NCBI GenBank assembly: GCA_023457255.1
Contig: JAEWMB010000020.1
Location: 310,001-374,000, forward strand
DNA from: Bacillota bacterium
Lineage (GTDB): Bacteria; Bacillota; Clostridia; Lachnospirales; Lachnospiraceae
Direction: 5' to 3'
DNA: 64,000 nucleotides
The position numbers and the translations under genes are program-made. This document shows positions 26,580 through 34,642 of this stretch, piece by piece. Positions within the stretch are counted from its first letter, which is position 1. The number at the start of each line of letters is the position of its first letter. The notes below the pieces were generated by a model that was not told the DNA's origin, did not search any database, and saw only the letters and a list, made by a program, of their open reading frames with translations.

Positions 26580-26677
26580 GAATGTCTTACTTCTCCTATC
26601 GTATTGATAACATTTTATGTTTCAGTGCTTGTCTTTATTCAATAAGAAAAAGTTTTTACTTTTCAATAAATTTTATA

Positions 26678-26742
26678 GGTGGAAAGGCACGCAAACTGTC
26701 CACCAGACATAAAGTAGTAATAAACCAAAGCGTTGAGGTGCC
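26678..26742 (+). promoter_or_regulatory. Possible pseudoknot in the sigK leader that covers the ribosome site
   Basis: GGTGGA (26678-26683) pairs with TCCACC (26699-26704). The loop of this stem contains GGCAC (26686-26690), which can pair with GTGCC (26738-26742). This would make an H-type pseudoknot. The second pairing overlaps the GAGGTG ribosome site of sigK, so folding could block translation. I do not recognise it as a known riboswitch class. Confidence 0.4.
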
Positions 26743-26745
26743 CGC

Positions 26746-27369
26746 TTGAAGTCGTTTCCGAAACCGCTAAGCGCCAAGGAAGAAAACGAGATGTTACTTC
26801 AATGTAAAGCAGGAAACAAGGTTGCGAGAGATACTTTAATTGAACGTAACCTTCGTTTAGTTGCGCACATTGTTAAGAAGTATAACACGCCGGATCGAGA
26901 AACCGACGACTTAATTTCCATAGGCACGATTGGACTGATTAAGTCCATCGATACCTTTGATGCCAATAAAGGTATTCGACTTGCCACCTATGCCTCTCGT
27001 TGTATAGACAACGAACTATTAATGATGCTTCGCAGTGGTAAAAAACAGGCACGGGAAGTATATCTTTATGAACCTATCGGCTCTGACAAAGAGGGAAATG
27101 AAATAAATCTTTTAGATGTTATTGAAAGCACAGATGAAGATATTGTAGATATCTTCGAAATTCAAGAAAACATCAAACGGCTTTATACGTTTCTAAACAG
27201 TGCCTTGAATGAAAGAGAGCGAGAAATCATTGTTATGAGGTATGGTTTAAGTGGAGAGAAAGAAATCACACAAAGAGAAATTGCAGATAAATTAGGAATA
27301 AGTCGTAGTTATGTAAGTCGTATTGAAAAGAAAGCACTAAAAAAATTAAAGGACTTATTTGAAGGTTAA
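26746..27369 (+). CDS. sigK: Late mother-cell sporulation sigma factor SigK
   Basis: SigK directs RNA polymerase in the mother cell late in sporulation. The 207-residue protein has region 2 motifs (NLRLVAHIVKKY, DDLISIGTIGLIKSIDTFD) and a region 4 helix-turn-helix (ITQREIADKLGISRSYVSRIEKKALKKL) at the C-terminus. The start is TTG, with GAGGTG five bases before it. An in-frame TGA at 26734-26736 excludes an upstream extension, so the membrane-bound pro-sequence of Bacillus SigK is absent, as reported for Clostridioides difficile. The gene is continuous, with no skin-type insertion. A strong terminator follows at 27457. Confidence 0.92.
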   Translation: MKSFPKPLSAKEENEMLLQCKAGNKVARDTLIERNLRLVAHIVKKYNTPDRETDDLISIGTIGLIKSIDTFDANKGIRLATYASRCIDNELLMMLRSGKKQAREVYLYEPIGSDKEGNEINLLDVIESTDEDIVDIFEIQENIKRLYTFLNSALNEREREIIVMRYGLSGEKEITQREIADKLGISRSYVSRIEKKALKKLKDLFEG

Positions 27370-27456
27370 TAGAGTAGCTTGCAAGGAATCAACATACCCC
27401 CTCTTTAAAAAACGAGGTTAAAAAGACCTCAAAGTAATGCCCCAGGCAGGGTGCAC

Positions 27457-27501
27457 AAAAAAAGCAAAGGTGAATATTATAATATTCACCTTTGCTTTTT
27501 T
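27457..27501. terminator. Strong bidirectional terminator between sigK and the U32 peptidase gene
   Basis: A nearly perfect palindrome is built on AAGCAAAGGTGAATATT and its complement, with A-runs and T-runs at the ends. It can end both convergent genes. Confidence 0.9.
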
Positions 27502-27547
27502 ATAATGACATAGACCAGTTATCTATGCGTGTTTTATCTTATCACTA

Positions 27548-28819
27548 CTATGAAGTACATCCACAATCCTTTTTGGAAGTATCGGATTTCTCTTGAACAC
27601 GTATAATATCATATTGAGCAGTCTCTCTATCAAAGGTAACAAAGATCTTCTGCTGTGGATGAGGACAGCTCTCCATCTCATTTCCTTCTTCATCTGTGAT
27701 TCTTAAAACCTTGGTAGAAATATTCTCACCATTTGGCTTCATGATTTCAACCATATCACCTGTACTAAACTTATTTCTCTGCTCCATCTCACTAGCACCT
27801 TCTGCATTACGAGAAGAAACGATTCCTAAATAAGTATACTCTTTTACATACACATTGTTATCATAAATTTGTGTATTGGAATCTGGCTTCTGAAAGAAGA
27901 AACCTGTAGTAAATTGGCGATACGTACATTTTCCGATTTCTGCTTTATAATATTCCATGTTCTCACGATATTTATCAACAGATTCATAGAAATCATCGAT
28001 TGCCTTACGATAAGTTCTTGCTACCGTAGCAACATAAAGAGCGGTCTTCATACGGCCCTCAATCTTTAAGCTATCAATCCCTGCCGCAACAAGTTCAGGA
28101 ATATACTCAATCATGCAAAGATCTTTGGAATTAAAGATATAAGTTCCGCGATCATTTTCAAATACAGGCATATATTCCCCTGGCCTTGTCTCTTCCACAA
28201 CGTGATATTTCCATCTGCAAGGGTGTGTGCAGGCTCCAAGATTGGCATCTCTTCCAGTAAAGTAATTACTTAAGAGACAACGTCCAGAATAAGAAATACA
28301 CATCGCACCATGAACAAAGGTTTCAATTTCTAGTTCCTCTGGGATATTCGCGCGTAACCGAGAAAGCTCTTCTAAGGACAATTCTCGAGCAGAAACAACA
28401 CGTGCTGCACCTTGCTTATGCCAGAACCGGTAAGTACGATAATTTGTACTGTTTGCTTGTGTGCTTATATGAAGCTCAATTTCAGGCACAATCTCTTTTG
28501 CAATATCAAAAACACCTGGATCTGAGATAATTAACGCATCTGGTTTTATTTCTTTTAATTCTCGAAAATACTCCTCTACGCCTTTTAAATCGCGGTTATG
28601 AGCAGTAATATTTGCTGTAACATAAACTTTTTTACCATACTGGTGTGCAAATTCAATTCCCTTTTTCATATCCTCTAAAGAAAAGTTCTTTGCTTTTGCA
28701 CGTAAGCCATACATCTCGCCGCCAATATAGACAGCATCTGCACCATAGATGATTGCTGTTTTTAACACTTCTAAGTTACTTGCTGGAATTAACAATTCCG
28801 GTTTTTCTCTACGAAACAT
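27548..28819 (-). CDS. trhP: U32-family peptidase, tRNA hydroxylation protein
   Basis: This 423-residue U32 protein resembles YrrO/TrhP of Bacillus, which helps hydroxylate uridine 34 of tRNAs to ho5U. The family cysteine signature is visible (SGRCLLSNYFTGRDANLGAC, then THPCRW; about residues 178-204). The N-terminus ELLIPASNLEVLKTAIIYGADAVYIGG is typical. The C-terminus ends in a short CGC cysteine tail. Bacillus has two such genes, yrrN and yrrO; only one is here. The O-methyltransferase upstream is probably TrmR, so the pair would make mo5U34. That role is established for Bacillus homologues and inferred here. Confidence 0.88.
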   Translation of the reverse strand: MFRREKPELLIPASNLEVLKTAIIYGADAVYIGGEMYGLRAKAKNFSLEDMKKGIEFAHQYGKKVYVTANITAHNRDLKGVEEYFRELKEIKPDALIISDPGVFDIAKEIVPEIELHISTQANSTNYRTYRFWHKQGAARVVSARELSLEELSRLRANIPEELEIETFVHGAMCISYSGRCLLSNYFTGRDANLGACTHPCRWKYHVVEETRPGEYMPVFENDRGTYIFNSKDLCMIEYIPELVAAGIDSLKIEGRMKTALYVATVARTYRKAIDDFYESVDKYRENMEYYKAEIGKCTYRQFTTGFFFQKPDSNTQIYDNNVYVKEYTYLGIVSSRNAEGASEMEQRNKFSTGDMVEIMKPNGENISTKVLRITDEEGNEMESCPHPQQKIFVTFDRETAQYDIIRVQEKSDTSKKDCGCTS

Positions 28820-28933
28820 AGTTTCCTCCTATTTCTTCCTACCTCTATTAAAACTCCTGCATATTTCACATCTGCAGACAGATAGGGTCTGTGCAAAGAT
28901 ATGAATATGGATACTGCTTTAATAGAAAGCAAT

Positions 28934-29653
28934 CTATCGTATCCTTGTACTAACTGCCATTCCATCCCCGACTGGCAGAATCATCGTTGTTAAATCATCC
29001 CTATGAGTCAATTCATATAAGTACTCCCTCATTCTTGTATGAATCGTTCGATCCCTTCTCATGATGCTATACTTTGATTTAGCAATACTACCTTCCTGTA
29101 GAACATTATCCGTTATAAACAATCCGCCAACCGGAAGTAATCTCATAATTTCAGGGAGAAAATTCATGTATTGTCCTTTTGCAGCATCCATAAAGATAAA
29201 ATCATAACTGTCTGTTAGTTCACTTAACACTTGGTTATTTCCAGAAGGGTTAAACAGTGACACCTCGCTTGAAGTACCTGTTCTATTTAAAACTTTCAAT
29301 ACATCAATTGCATCCCCCATAACAAGTGAGATATCCGAAGCTCTTCTTGCTTTCGCCAAATTTTTCTTCGCTTCTGCAATTCTCATCGGTACCTTTTCTA
29401 TGGTAGTAATATGACAATCCTCTGGCATACATTCGCTTAATAACGAACAAGAGAATCCAACCGCAGTACCTACTTCAAGTATTTGTTTTGGTTGCTTCAT
29501 GTCCAGAAAAAATTTTAATACCGCTTGTGCTTCTTTTCGAATGATTGGTACTGCATTATCTAATGCTTCTTTTTCTAATGTTCTTAGATACTGCGGTAAT
29601 TCTAATTCCAGTGAATTAATGTACGCAGTAATATGTTCGTCCACGATCTTCAT
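28934..29653 (-). CDS. trmR: O-methyltransferase, probable tRNA 5-hydroxyuridine methyltransferase
   Basis: This 239-residue SAM-dependent methyltransferase belongs to the type III O-methyltransferase (COMT/YrrM) family. The SAM-binding motif ILEVGTAVGFSCSLLSE lies near residues 59-75. A DFIFMDAAKGQY motif follows near residue 152. YrrM of Bacillus (TrmR) methylates ho5U34 in tRNA to mo5U. The order MltG-like, O-methyltransferase, U32 peptidase matches Bacillus yrrL-yrrM-yrrO, which supports this function over a generic catechol methyltransferase. The protein is about 20 residues longer than YrrM, with an inserted Ser/Gly/Asn-rich stretch around residues 125-145. Confidence 0.85.
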   Translation of the reverse strand: MKIVDEHITAYINSLELELPQYLRTLEKEALDNAVPIIRKEAQAVLKFFLDMKQPKQILEVGTAVGFSCSLLSECMPEDCHITTIEKVPMRIAEAKKNLAKARRASDISLVMGDAIDVLKVLNRTGTSSEVSLFNPSGNNQVLSELTDSYDFIFMDAAKGQYMNFLPEIMRLLPVGGLFITDNVLQEGSIAKSKYSIMRRDRTIHTRMREYLYELTHRDDLTTMILPVGDGMAVSTRIR

Positions 29654-29902
29654 GACTTTCCTCCATCCATGTAACGATAAAAGCTTATTATTTCTATTAT
29701 TCCTATATTGAATAGAGCCCCTTCTCTCTTGTAATGAATAAAAAAGGACTGTCCGCAGCCACTTGAAAGGAGAAACATTTCAACAACGGCCACGGTAGCC
29801 CTAATATTCAAGACGATAGATCTTTCATTCAATTTTATAGTGCTGAAATGCTTCCTGCTATAAAATAGAATGCAATGTTTTTCTATCTTGTTTCGATACT
29901 AA

Positions 29903-30355
29903 TTACGGTATTACGTTGCTTTTTGGAGAAGTCTTTGTATCCTCTTTTTCCTCTTCCTCTTCTTTCACTATCGAATTATTATAATCTGTAATCACATCTA
30001 ATATTTCATCATAATCCATCGACGTATTTAAAATAAAGATACCAGGATAGATGTCATACTCTTTAAATTTTGTCTTTAAGTAGAAAGAATACTTATTGAC
30101 AATAAGATTACCAGCCTCTAGTTTTCTAGCGACATCCATAGTAGATTCACCTTTTGCAATCTGAAATTCTATATCGATTCCAGGCTCCGCCTCAACAGAT
30201 ACAGAACCAAAAAGCTGATACGAAAAATTATATGTGATTTTTACAGCCTGTATTAAAACCAATATAATAGCAATATAAAATAGTATATTTAAGAATACTC
30301 TTAGTACTGCACTTGTGATTTTTAATGCAACTTTGGTACTATCGGATTTCGCCAT
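29903..30355 (-). CDS. Short MltG-like membrane protein lacking the catalytic domain
   Basis: This 150-residue protein has one membrane span (about residues 15-45). An extracytoplasmic region resembles the LysM-like N-terminal part of the endolytic transglycosylase MltG (IAKGESTMDVARKLEAGNLI, then YPGIFILNTSMDYDEILDVI). It ends in a Glu-rich, charged tail. MltG proteins usually have about 330-380 residues with a YceG catalytic domain, which is missing. The gene occupies the position of yrrL (mltG) in the conserved Bacillus order. It may be a regulator or scaffold, or a remnant. The gap of 249 bases after it contains nothing recognised. Confidence 0.7.
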   Translation of the reverse strand: MAKSDSTKVALKITSAVLRVFLNILFYIAIILVLIQAVKITYNFSYQLFGSVSVEAEPGIDIEFQIAKGESTMDVARKLEAGNLIVNKYSFYLKTKFKEYDIYPGIFILNTSMDYDEILDVITDYNNSIVKEEEEEKEDTKTSPKSNVIP

Positions 30356-30374
30356 CTTAAGCCTCCAAGCCTCT

Positions 30375-32228
30375 CTAAACCTCCATGATGATTGGAAGAA
30401 TCATCGGATTTCTCTTCATTTTCTTCCATAAGTAGTCGCTGAGAGAATCTTTTATTTCGTTTTTAATCTTGCCCCAGTCAGTCATATTTTTATTCAGACA
30501 TTTATCCAGAGCATCGTTTACTACAGTTCTCGCCTCTTCCATCAGATTCTCAGACTCTCTGACATATACAAAACCTCTCGAAACGATATCCGGTCCGGAT
30601 AATACTTGATTACTGAATTTTTCTAGTGTTACAACAACAATTATAAGACCATTTTCTGATAAGTGCTGTCTGTCACGAAGAACAATATTGCCTACATCCC
30701 CAACACCAAGTCCATCCACTAAGATGCCCTGCGCAGGAATATGGTCCACAATCTTCGCTCTGTCTTCTGACAAGGATAATATATCACCGGAGGATAAAAT
30801 TACTACATTCTCTTTCTTTACCCCCATGTCTTGAGCCAATTCCGCATGGCATTTTAAATGACGGAATTCACCGTGTACCGGAATCGCAAATTTAGGTTTG
30901 GTTAAAGCATAAATAAGTTTAATTTCTTCCTGACAAGCATGACCAGAAACGTGAGTATCCTGAAAGATTACTTTTGCGCCCTTCATGGAAAGTTCGTTGA
31001 TAATCTTAGATACATTCTTCTCATTGCCCGGAATCGGAGTTGAGCTAAAAATTACAGTATCTCCAGGGGTAATTGAAATCTTACGATGAATAGAAGCTGC
31101 CATACGGGATAACGCTGCCATAGCTTCGCCCTGACTTCCAGTTGTAATTAATACTAATTGATCATCAGTGTAGTTCTTCATCTGCTCAATGTCAATCAAA
31201 ACATTGTCCGGAACAGTAATATATCCAAGCTCTGTAGCAGTAGAGATAATATTAACCATACTTCTGCCTTCAATTACAACCTTGCGGTTATACCTTACTG
31301 CGGAGTTAATAATCTGTTGAACACGGTCGACATTCGAGGCAAAGGTTGCAACAATAATACGGTGTTTTGAATTCTCTGCAAATATATTATCAAAGGTTTT
31401 TCCAACGGTGCGTTCTGACATGGTATATCCCGGACGCATTACATTAGTGCTGTCGCACATCAGTGCAAGCACACCTTTTTTACCTAGTTCACCAAATTTC
31501 TGTAAATCTATGGTCTCTCCAAATACCGGAGTATAATCCACTTTAAAGTCACCGGTATGAACTATGATACCTGCCGGTGAATAAATTGCTAATGCAGCAG
31601 CATCTGCAATGCTGTGATTGGTACGAATAAATTCAATGCGGAAGCAGCCTAAGTTTATGGATTGTCCATACTTGATTACTTTACGCTTTGTAGATTTTAA
31701 TAAGTTGTGTTCTTTTAATTTATTCTCAATAATCCCCAAAGTAAGCTTTGTCGCATAAATTGGTACATTGATATCTTTGATTACATATGGCAGAGAACCA
31801 ATATGATCCTCATGTCCATGGGTGATAACAAACCCCTTTACCTTTTGAATATTATCTTTTAGATAAGTTATGTCAGGAATAACTAAATCAATTCCAAGCA
31901 TCTCATCCTCCGGGAACGCTAAACCACAGTCAACTACTATGATGCTGTCCTGATACTCAAATGCGGTGATATTCATACCAATTTGCTCCAAACCACCCAG
32001 CGGTATAATCTTAACTGCAGGTTTTGCATCTGGTTCTGGTGTCTCAACCGGTACGGTAAGCTCAACCTTATTATTATTCACAGCACGCTCTACCTTAAAA
32101 GGTCTTGGCTTTCTCCTTATACGATTATTGCGCTCCAAGTTACCGCCTCTGCGATTAACTCCTCCGGCATCCATCTGGCTATTTTTGCTGTCAAGGTTGT
32201 TCTCTTTACTATTTTCTTTTCCTTTCAA
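30375..32228 (-). CDS. rnj: Ribonuclease J
   Basis: This 617-residue metallo-beta-lactamase nuclease carries out 5'-exonuclease and endonuclease steps of mRNA decay and rRNA processing. After an Asn/Lys/Arg-rich extension of about 60 residues, the beta-lactamase fold begins (IIPLGGLEQIGMNITAFEY). Metal-binding motifs are HGHEDHIGSLPYV and GHAC plus HGEFRHL. The extension is longer than in Bacillus RNase J1 (555 residues) and could aid RNA or ribosome contacts. The next gene (MltG-like) starts 19 bp downstream. The fur-family gene lies upstream on the same strand. Confidence 0.95.
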   Translation of the reverse strand: MKGKENSKENNLDSKNSQMDAGGVNRRGGNLERNNRIRRKPRPFKVERAVNNNKVELTVPVETPEPDAKPAVKIIPLGGLEQIGMNITAFEYQDSIIVVDCGLAFPEDEMLGIDLVIPDITYLKDNIQKVKGFVITHGHEDHIGSLPYVIKDINVPIYATKLTLGIIENKLKEHNLLKSTKRKVIKYGQSINLGCFRIEFIRTNHSIADAAALAIYSPAGIIVHTGDFKVDYTPVFGETIDLQKFGELGKKGVLALMCDSTNVMRPGYTMSERTVGKTFDNIFAENSKHRIIVATFASNVDRVQQIINSAVRYNRKVVIEGRSMVNIISTATELGYITVPDNVLIDIEQMKNYTDDQLVLITTGSQGEAMAALSRMAASIHRKISITPGDTVIFSSTPIPGNEKNVSKIINELSMKGAKVIFQDTHVSGHACQEEIKLIYALTKPKFAIPVHGEFRHLKCHAELAQDMGVKKENVVILSSGDILSLSEDRAKIVDHIPAQGILVDGLGVGDVGNIVLRDRQHLSENGLIIVVVTLEKFSNQVLSGPDIVSRGFVYVRESENLMEEARTVVNDALDKCLNKNMTDWGKIKNEIKDSLSDYLWKKMKRNPMILPIIMEV

Positions 32229-32289
32229 AATTGCACCTCCAAAATTTTATATGTAATTTCGTCGGGCAAACGTTCGGAAGTGGACGTAC

Positions 32290-32769
32290 TTATTCTTCTT
32301 GGATTTTTGCATCTTGCTCTGCAAAACTCTTGCATACACTGCAAATACCAAATAATTTTACTTCATGATTTAACACTTGAAAATCCATGGTCGCCTCTAT
32401 TCGCTGCTCCAAATTCTCTAATAAATCATCCTGAAATGTAAATACTTGCCCACAATTCACACAAATTAGATGGTGATGGTGGTGAACAGAAGTTTCATTA
32501 CTGCCTTTACCGATCTCATACCTCACATATCCATCATTTAAATTAAGTTTATCAATAAGCTTTAACTCTGATAATACCTGTATGGTACGATATACGGTGG
32601 CTAACCCAATATCAGGATACATATTTCTTACACAATCATAGATATCCTCAGCCGTTAGGTGTTCATCCGGTCGACTACTTAACACCTCTAGGATTGCAAT
32701 ACGTTGTGTTGTTACCTTTAACCCATTTTGCTTGAGTAAGGATTTAAAGTTTTCCTGCATATCTGTCAT
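32290..32769 (-). CDS. Fur-family metal-responsive transcriptional regulator
   Basis: This 159-residue regulator has an N-terminal winged helix (LKVTTQRIAILEVLSSRPDEHLTAEDIY) and a C-terminal dimerisation and metal domain. Five successive histidines (HHHHHLICVNC) supply metal ligands. CVNC and CSVC are the two structural zinc CXXC pairs. The sequence does not show whether it senses iron, zinc or peroxide. The position between DUF1292 and rnj is common in Clostridia. The long upstream spacer (32770-33310) should contain its promoter, but none was clear. Confidence 0.9.
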   Translation of the reverse strand: MTDMQENFKSLLKQNGLKVTTQRIAILEVLSSRPDEHLTAEDIYDCVRNMYPDIGLATVYRTIQVLSELKLIDKLNLNDGYVRYEIGKGSNETSVHHHHHLICVNCGQVFTFQDDLLENLEQRIEATMDFQVLNHEVKLFGICSVCKSFAEQDAKIQEE

Positions 32770-33310
32770 TCCATCACCTACTTCTCTTGCTCATTCCAAT
32801 GTTACGTTTGCTTACGTGAATTTCATTCCATCTGTCTGGATTTAAACTTACATATCTTTTCTATTTTATATTACGGTGCAAAAATGCACCTTTTGTTACA
32901 ATCTGCTTCACAGTTCCTGGTATTTCAATAATCAGATTGATGGTACAAAATACGCACCTTTATCAGAATCTGCTTTTCTGATAAGTTATATTATCTACCA
33001 ATATCGTCCAAATACTTGTATACTTATAAAACACGATTTTATATTATTTGTCAATGAAATTAAATCGTGAAAAATCTTAATTTAATGACATTATATTCCT
33101 GCTCATATAAATTCCATAATAATACTATAGCCTTTATATAAATAACTTTTAATTCGGAAACAGCAGAAATCCGAAGGTAATCGTTTGCTTTTTCTATCTT
33201 GATGCACACCAAATAGAGGTAGATACTACCTAATTTTATACGATACTATTCCGTATACAACAGTTCTATCTAATATTGTAACTGTAATTTCTAAGACTAC
33301 TGCATTTCAA
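32770..33310. other. Intergenic region upstream of the fur-family gene, with repeat elements
   Basis: These 541 bases contain no convincing gene. An open frame on the plus strand at 32876-33070 consists largely of the repeat and lacks a ribosome site. The left part holds repeat copies at 32875-32984. The rest is AT-rich and shows no clear promoter or operator. Confidence 0.5.
32875..32984 (+). repeat. Dispersed double-hairpin repeat, copies B1 and B2
   Basis: B1 begins with the hairpin GGTGCAAAAATGCACC (32875-32890). A long-range inverted repeat CAATCTG/CAGATTG (32899-32905 and 32933-32939) follows. B2 is the hairpin GGTACAAAATACGCACC (32942-32958) plus the perfect stem TTATCAGAA-TCTGCTT-TTCTGATAA (32960-32984). 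B2 matches the reverse complement of 25191-25248 almost base for base, including a TATA end. B1 is a more diverged copy. Confidence 0.65.
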
Positions 33311-33583
33311 TTATTCTGTTATAATCTCTGTATCTTCTAACAATTCCTCAAATACAGCCCCAATTGCTTCCAATTCGTTATCATCTTCCACCATGTCATA
33401 TACTGCATCAGAACTTTCGCCTGCAGATACATCTTTCATAATGTATGCTTCTGCTTCGTCTGCCTCGATATCCTCTGTAACTAACAAATACTCTATTCCA
33501 TTAAGCTTTGTTTGCTCAAGCACATAAAAGATTACTTCCTCGTTATCCTCAGTAAAGAAGCTTACTTTTCTATTTTCTTCCAT
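33311..33583 (-). CDS. DUF1292 protein (YrzB-like)
   Basis: This 90-residue, strongly acidic cytoplasmic protein has the DUF1292 pattern (FTEDNEEVIFYVLEQTKLNG, then YLLVTEDIEADEAEAYIMKD). Its function is unknown. Homologues are found between ruvX and mltG or fur in many Firmicutes, as here. The acidic C-terminal third (EDDNELEAIGAVFEELLED) is typical. It follows ruvX by 95 bp on the same strand. Confidence 0.88.
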   Translation of the reverse strand: MEENRKVSFFTEDNEEVIFYVLEQTKLNGIEYLLVTEDIEADEAEAYIMKDVSAGESSDAVYDMVEDDNELEAIGAVFEELLEDTEIITE

Positions 33584-33678
33584 GTTATAAAAATCCTCTC
33601 TTACAATATATTCACTAAATATTTTCTTGCTTACAAATCATGAAACTATCCCTCGCAAGGAATCACAAACATAAAATA

Positions 33679-34131
33679 TTATAGTGAATCTAATTTATCC
33701 AATTCCTTTTTATTCGATAAGTAGTCTAAATAACCTTGTAATATGAATACTGCTGCAAGTTTATCCACTACCTCCATCTTCTTTTTAAGACTAACTTCAC
33801 CAGCATTTAGCACTTGATATGCTGCAACAGTCGTTAAACGCTCGTCCCATAATACTACTGAAAGTCCTGTTCTACGCCGAAGATGCTCCGCAAATTCTTC
33901 GGATTTTTGAGCCCGCTCGCCTATGGTATTGTTCATATTTTTCGGAAATCCAAGTACAATTTCTTCCACTTCATATTGCTTTATCAATTCTTCAATCCGT
34001 GCTAGAGTCTGACGAAGCTTAGTTTCCGACTTTCTTCGAATCACTTCAACCCCCTGTGCTGTAAGTTTTAAACTATCACTGACAGCCACACCTACTGTCA
34101 CAGAGCCATAATCCAACCCCATAATTCTCAT
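33679..34131 (-). CDS. ruvX: RuvX/YqgF family Holliday junction resolvase-like nuclease
   Basis: This 150-residue RNase H-fold protein is named for its proposed Holliday junction resolution; in E. coli YqgF also acts in 16S rRNA 5'-end maturation. Motifs include MGLDYGSVTVGVAVSD at the start, EEIVLGFPKNMNNTIGERAQ in the middle and WDERLTTVAAYQVL. The frame continues 25 codons upstream, but the usual family start is at MRIMGLDYG, which is chosen. It lies between ireB and the DUF1292 gene, the standard Firmicutes order. Confidence 0.9.
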   Translation of the reverse strand: MRIMGLDYGSVTVGVAVSDSLKLTAQGVEVIRRKSETKLRQTLARIEELIKQYEVEEIVLGFPKNMNNTIGERAQKSEEFAEHLRRRTGLSVVLWDERLTTVAAYQVLNAGEVSLKKKMEVVDKLAAVFILQGYLDYLSNKKELDKLDSL

Positions 34132-34248
34132 TCTGTTATCAACCCTTGAAATTTTCCACAAACAGAAAAACAGCGTAACTGCCACTTTTCTGTTTATTCC
34201 TAACAAGCTTGACCTTTACCGGCCTTATCTTGTATTAATTCCATATCC

Positions 34249-34515
34249 TTATCTTCTTTTTAAATGATTATCGATATAATAGCGCAATAACTCCTCTAAA
34301 ATCTCATCACGCTCGACTTTCATAATCAAACTTCTTGCATTTCTGTGGTTTGTAATATAGGTTGGATCTCCGGACATGATATATCCAACAATCTGATTTA
34401 CCGGATTGTATCCCTTCTCAGTTAAAGCGAGATACACGATGTCAATAACATCCTTCACCACGATTTCCGGTTGTTTCTGCACTCTAAAATATTGTGTATT
34501 GTTTATCTCCTGCAT
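34249..34515 (-). CDS. ireB: IreB-family regulatory phosphoprotein
   Basis: This 88-residue protein belongs to the UPF0297/IreB family. In Enterococcus, IreB is a substrate of the Ser/Thr kinase IreK and affects cephalosporin resistance. The sequence NNTQYFRVQKQPEIVVKDVIDIVYLALTEKGYNP is typical, and the length agrees with homologues only if the start at MQEINN is used, not the earlier ATG 11 codons upstream. The N-terminal NTQYF segment corresponds to the Thr-containing phosphorylation area of homologues. It lies between mtaB and ruvX; alaS, its usual neighbour, is not here. Confidence 0.9.
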   Translation of the reverse strand: MQEINNTQYFRVQKQPEIVVKDVIDIVYLALTEKGYNPVNQIVGYIMSGDPTYITNHRNARSLIMKVERDEILEELLRYYIDNHLKRR

Positions 34516-34642
34516 CTCATCACGCCCTTCCCAGTCAACGGTAATCATTTAACAAACCTCAATATCCGAATACTACAATTCCATATTGGACCGTTCTTCT
34601 TTTTGCAACTTACTAATATCATAATACAAATGTTCGGAAATT

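Noticed and set aside
26678..26745. Cyclic di-GMP-I riboswitch ahead of sigK
   Set aside because: A GCAAA-type word is present, but the two-helix GEMM-I layout and the tetraloop/receptor are not; no match to the class.
29740..29800. GCAGCCACTTG word shared with the minus strand near 46775
   Set aside because: The match is only about 11 bases with weak similarity around it; chance is likely.
32876..33070. 64-codon open frame in the fur upstream region
   Set aside because: It is made largely of the dispersed hairpin repeat and lacks a ribosome site.
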